Shown here piece by piece: positions 53,061 to 56,023 of a DNA stretch of 56,023 bases. A model generated the notes under the pieces. That model saw only the letters and a program-made list of their open reading frames with translations, searched no databases and had not been told where the DNA came from. The stretch lies in contig JAQVWR010000011.1 in assembly GCA_028709605.1 (NCBI GenBank), forward strand, positions 1-56,023. The letters are read 5' to 3'. Made by a program: the position numbers and the translations under genes. Every line of letters starts with the position of its first letter. Positions within the stretch are counted from its first letter, which is position 1. This DNA is from Proteiniphilum sp. (lineage in GTDB: Bacteria > Bacteroidota > Bacteroidia > Bacteroidales > Dysgonomonadaceae).

Positions 53061-54056
53061 TTACAGCTCAAAGGCCGATTTCTCCGGTAAAATGGTTTGG
53101 AAAGCAGTGTCCAGATCCTGCATCACCTGTGCGTAGTGGCGGATATGGGCATTGTCGTTCAGGCAGATCAGCTTGTAACGCTGGTCGTAGATGGCTTTTA
53201 TCGCCTGCTTCGACCGGAGGATAAGCGGGAACATTTTCGTGTCGCGGTAGGTGTTGTAGGGAACAAAGGTGGAGCGGCAGATCTGCCAGGTGCGAAACAG
53301 CTCCTGCGTATAATCGTCCGGACTGCGGAAACGGTTGTTCGAGACATCTGTCAGTTTCTCTCCCGCATAGTTCCACACCTCCTCGAAGGTAGACTTGAGA
53401 TAGGGCTGGGCATTGTGGGGAGTGATGAGCGTCACGAACTTGCCATAGGGCTTCAGCAGGCGGGTGAGCCTGCTTTTCTTGCCGTAGGAGGGATGGAACC
53501 ATTTGTCGTGGTCGCGCCGCAGCACTTCGCGTTTGTCGAATCGCTCATTGATGATCCGGATGTTGTTCCTCAGACATTTCGACCATAATCCCATTCCTGA
53601 GTTGTGCCGGAAGGCGGCAATATCGTTGGGAAGTCCGTTGGTGAAAAAACGCTCCGGCGTGAGGTGATTGACGATGAAGAAATCGTCGTTGAAATAGACA
53701 AACCGATCGGCCAGGTCGGGGATCCTGTGCAGATAGATCTCAATAAGCGACGAGTTAAATACCGGGAGGAACTGTTGCGGAATATAATCGGAATGGTTCA
53801 CCAGCGACAGCTTGGGGTGATCCGCATTGAGCCATGCCGGTTTTTGTCCGCAGGTGACGAAGTGTACCTTCCGCACCCAGGGGGCAAACTGTTCCACGCC
53901 TCTGAACCAGTACTTCAGAAAGCCGTAGTCCCTGAAGCGAGCTTCCGACACCTCATTGCGGGTGTTGTCAATGCGCCCCGACCAGGTGGCAAAATCGGTT
54001 CGCCACTTCGGATCGTCCATGTCGACCCAGGTGATTACAAAATCGATGTCCATCAT
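53061..54056 (-). CDS. Stealth-family protein, third and divergent member
   Basis: 331 residues (start 54056 or the adjacent ATG 54053). CR1 MDIDFVITWVDMDDPKW, CR2 region RFRDYGFLKYWFRGVEQFAPWVRKVHFVT, YFNDDFFIVNHLTPERFF, CR3 LITPHNAQPYLKSTFEEVW, and CR4-like KLICLNDNAHI near the end. It is clearly a different branch from the tandem pair. The gene begins 26 nt after gltX on the same strand and may be read through from it. Substrate unknown; probably acts on a surface or secreted glycan. Confidence 0.85.
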   Translation of the reverse strand: MMDIDFVITWVDMDDPKWRTDFATWSGRIDNTRNEVSEARFRDYGFLKYWFRGVEQFAPWVRKVHFVTCGQKPAWLNADHPKLSLVNHSDYIPQQFLPVFNSSLIEIYLHRIPDLADRFVYFNDDFFIVNHLTPERFFTNGLPNDIAAFRHNSGMGLWSKCLRNNIRIINERFDKREVLRRDHDKWFHPSYGKKSRLTRLLKPYGKFVTLITPHNAQPYLKSTFEEVWNYAGEKLTDVSNNRFRSPDDYTQELFRTWQICRSTFVPYNTYRDTKMFPLILRSKQAIKAIYDQRYKLICLNDNAHIRHYAQVMQDLDTAFQTILPEKSAFEL

Positions 54057-54082
54057 ACCAGTTGGTTAAAGGTTACAGATGA

Positions 54083-55597
54083 TTACGAGAGACGGTCGAT
54101 CGCTTTTTCCAGCCGGCGAATCGTCTCCTCTTTTCCTATCAGCTCCGTGATTTGGAACATGTGGGGCCCTTTGCCCGCGCCCACAACCGCCAGACGGAAT
54201 GCATTCATGATATTGCCGGTATGGTAGCCGTTTTGTTGTATCCACTCCATCACGATCTTTTCCTGGGCTACGGCTGTAAAATCATCCATTTGCCGGATCA
54301 GTGATGTCAGAGCTCTCATCTGGTCGGGGGTCTCCTCTTTCCACCGTTTGCGGACGGTTTTCTCTTCATAGCTCTCCGGCGCCACAAAAAAGTAGGAGGC
54401 CTGTTCCCACAACTCATGCACAAAGTGAATCCGCTCTTTCACCAGGGCGACGACACGGGTGACGGTCTCCATCGGGGCTACTATCCCTCGCTCCTGCAGC
54501 TCCCTGAGGAATGGCTCTGCCAGTATACAGTCGGGCGTTTGGAGGATATACTGGTGGTTGTACCATTTGGCTTTCTCCAGGTCGAACTTGGCGCCGCTCT
54601 TGCTGCAGCGGTCGAACGAGAAGGCATCTGCCAGTTCATCGAGCGAGAAGAGCTCTTGTGCTGTGCCGGGGTTCCACCCCAGGAAGGCCAGGAAGTTGAG
54701 TACCGCTTCGGGCAGGTAGCCGCTCTCGCGGTAGCCGGAGGAGCGTTCACCCGAACGGGGATCTTCCCATTCCAGCGGGAAGACGGGGAAGCCCAAACGG
54801 TCCCCGTCGCGTTTGCTCAGCTTGCCGTTGCCTTCAGGTTTGAGCAACAGGGGCAGGTGCGCAAACTGCGGCATGCTCTCCTCCCAGCCGAGAGACTGAT
54901 AGAGCCATACATGCAGCGGGGCCGAAGGAAGCCACTCCTCTCCGCGGATCACATGGGTGATCTGCATCAGGTGGTCATCCACCACGTTGGCCAGGTGATA
55001 GGTGGGCAGCTCGTCGGCCGATTTGTAGATCACCTTGTCATCCAGCACCGATGAGTGGATCACCACCTTGCCGCGGATCATGTCGCGCACAACGATCTCC
55101 CGATCCGGTTCAATTTTGATGCGCACGACGTACTGCTCTTTGCGTTGCATCCGCGATGCGGTCTCCTCCCTGGTCAGCGTGAGGCTGTTGCACATCCTCA
55201 TCCGCGTGGAGGCGTCGTACTGGAAGTTGGCTGTCTGCGAGCGTTGTGCTTCCAGCTCTTCAGGCGTGTCGAAGGCGATGTATGCCGCTCCCTTTTCCAA
55301 GAGCCGGCGCACATGCTCTTTGTAGATCTCCTTGCGCTCTGATTGCTTGTAGGGCCCATAAGGCCCTCCTTTCAGGGGGCTCTCGTCAAAAGAGAGCCCC
55401 AGCCAGTCGAAGGTCTCCTGGATGTAATCTTCTGCTCCGGGTACGAACCGGGCGGAATCGGTATCTTCTATTCGCAGGATGAAATCACCTCCCTGTTGCC
55501 GGGCATACAGGTAATTGTATAAGGCGGTACGTACCCCGCCGATGTGCAGCGGGCCGGTAGGGCTGGGCGCAAAGCGTACTCGTGTCTTCTGTTGCAT
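54083..55597 (-). CDS. gltX: glutamyl-tRNA synthetase
   Basis: 504 residues from ATG 55597. The frame is open to 55675, but the alignment-like start [23 protein letters not shown] comes right after this ATG. Class I synthetase: HIGG (18-21) stands for HIGH, and the KMSKS equivalent is [14 protein letters not shown]. Catalytic core and the helical anticodon-binding C-terminal part are complete. It charges tRNA-Glu in the cytoplasm. Alternative ATG at 55612. Confidence 0.96.
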   Translation of the reverse strand: MQQKTRVRFAPSPTGPLHIGGVRTALYNYLYARQQGGDFILRIEDTDSARFVPGAEDYIQETFDWLGLSFDESPLKGGPYGPYKQSERKEIYKEHVRRLLEKGAAYIAFDTPEELEAQRSQTANFQYDASTRMRMCNSLTLTREETASRMQRKEQYVVRIKIEPDREIVVRDMIRGKVVIHSSVLDDKVIYKSADELPTYHLANVVDDHLMQITHVIRGEEWLPSAPLHVWLYQSLGWEESMPQFAHLPLLLKPEGNGKLSKRDGDRLGFPVFPLEWEDPRSGERSSGYRESGYLPEAVLNFLAFLGWNPGTAQELFSLDELADAFSFDRCSKSGAKFDLEKAKWYNHQYILQTPDCILAEPFLRELQERGIVAPMETVTRVVALVKERIHFVHELWEQASYFFVAPESYEEKTVRKRWKEETPDQMRALTSLIRQMDDFTAVAQEKIVMEWIQQNGYHTGNIMNAFRLAVVGAGKGPHMFQITELIGKEETIRRLEKAIDRLS

Positions 55598-55691
55598 GTG
55601 GTCTGAAATCATATGGGTCTCACTGATCCGTTTCACCCGCTTCTTTGGCTTGCGGGCTGGTTGATCGTGAAACAACTGTTGTTACAATCTG

Positions 55692-55699
55692 CAAATATA
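55692..55699 (-). promoter_or_regulatory. -7 box (TATATTTG) of gltX
   Basis: TATATTTG on the minus strand lies 94 nt before the gltX ATG. No -33 match at the right distance. Confidence 0.4.
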
Positions 55700-55819
55700 C
55701 GGAAAAAGGTTTGTTCCGACAGCTTTTGGCGTCCGCAAATTGACATTGGGGGAAGCGGTCAGCTTTCAGCTTTCAACAAATCAACGTTGAAACCCGGGAA
55801 CACTTCGCATCCCTGATCT

Positions 55820-56023
55820 TCACTTTTCTTCGATCTTCTTCAATACCAGTCGTGATTCGTTTCCCATGTTGAAGAGCAGGTCGATGATGCTCAGGGTGGG
55901 GATAAAACCGTTTTTATCGGCGAACACCTGATAGTAAGGCGGCATGCGAAACTGTGACGCTCTTTTCGGATGAAAGGCCTCCCTGTAATCGCAGATATCG
56001 GCGGGGGGGGCGGCCATGTAGGC
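55820..56023 (-). CDS. WbqC family protein, C-terminal fragment
   Basis: The last 67 codons and stop of a gene that enters from the right edge. The visible part (ADICDYREAFHPKR, YYQVFADKNGFIPTLSIIDLLFNMG) fits the C-terminus of Bacteroidota WbqC-family proteins, which are linked to O-antigen or surface glycan loci in some species. The N-terminus is out of view, so the start cannot be given. Confidence 0.7.
   Translation of the reverse strand, partial: AYMAAPPADICDYREAFHPKRASQFRMPPYYQVFADKNGFIPTLSIIDLLFNMGNESRLVLKKIEEK

Overview
The window is a piece of a Bacteroidota chromosome. It is most likely from order Bacteroidales, close to the Dysgonomonadaceae (Proteiniphilum, Petrimonas or Fermentimonas type); the family-level guess is inference. 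The evidence is a SusC/SusD polysaccharide utilisation locus, many lipoproteins with Bacteroidota-style signal peptides, DUF4292 and WbqC-type proteins, a general lack of Shine-Dalgarno sequences, and repeated promoter boxes of the Bacteroidota -7 type TAnnTTTG upstream of many operons. The core is moderately GC-rich. Three stretches are visibly AT-richer: the left 0.9 kb, the restriction-modification pair, and the duplicated Stealth genes.

Left part (1-12.2 kb): the 3' end of a dGTPase gene, a remnant of an ECF sigma-factor gene, a 0.5-kb gene-poor stretch with a good promoter and a strong GNRA-capped hairpin, and a three-gene membrane cluster (GYF_2-CD225, CD225, DUF2752). A type II restriction-modification pair (PmeII-like endonuclease plus beta-class TSPPY methyltransferase) is wedged before uvrA. 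A cation/proton antiporter, a GHL10/YngK-like lipoprotein glycosidase and a THUMP-type RNA methyltransferase with a repetitive basic tail follow.

Menaquinone operon (12.2-18.4 kb, minus strand): thioesterase (menI-like), menF, menD, menB, menC, menE, tightly packed with several ATGA stop/start overlaps. No menH or menA is in the window.

Polysaccharide utilisation locus (18.5-33.3 kb, minus strand): SusR-like membrane regulator, SusC, SusD, LamG lipoprotein, GH144-like enzyme with an Ig-like domain, alpha/beta-hydrolase, second GH144-like enzyme and a GH3 beta-glucosidase. GH144 is the endo-beta-1,2-glucanase family and GH3 enzymes cleave sophoro-oligosaccharides, so the best hypothesis is uptake and breakdown of beta-1,2-glucan.

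Cell-envelope and housekeeping part (33.3-50.7 kb): an unrecognised protein, dut, a TPR protein, a DUF4292 lipoprotein, an EnvC-like degenerate LytM protein, a NupG-type nucleoside transporter, an M16 peptidase, uridine phosphorylase, FloA flotillin, an NfeD protein, a TPR/PD40 protein, guaA and a PgpH-like 7TM-HD phosphodiesterase.

Right end (50.7-56.0 kb): three Stealth-family phosphotransferase genes. Two are tandem copies of a 1.18-kb segment whose left edge lies inside the first codons of the neighbouring pgpH gene, so an orphan pgpH start and promoter region now sits between the copies. gltX and the end of a WbqC-family gene close the window.
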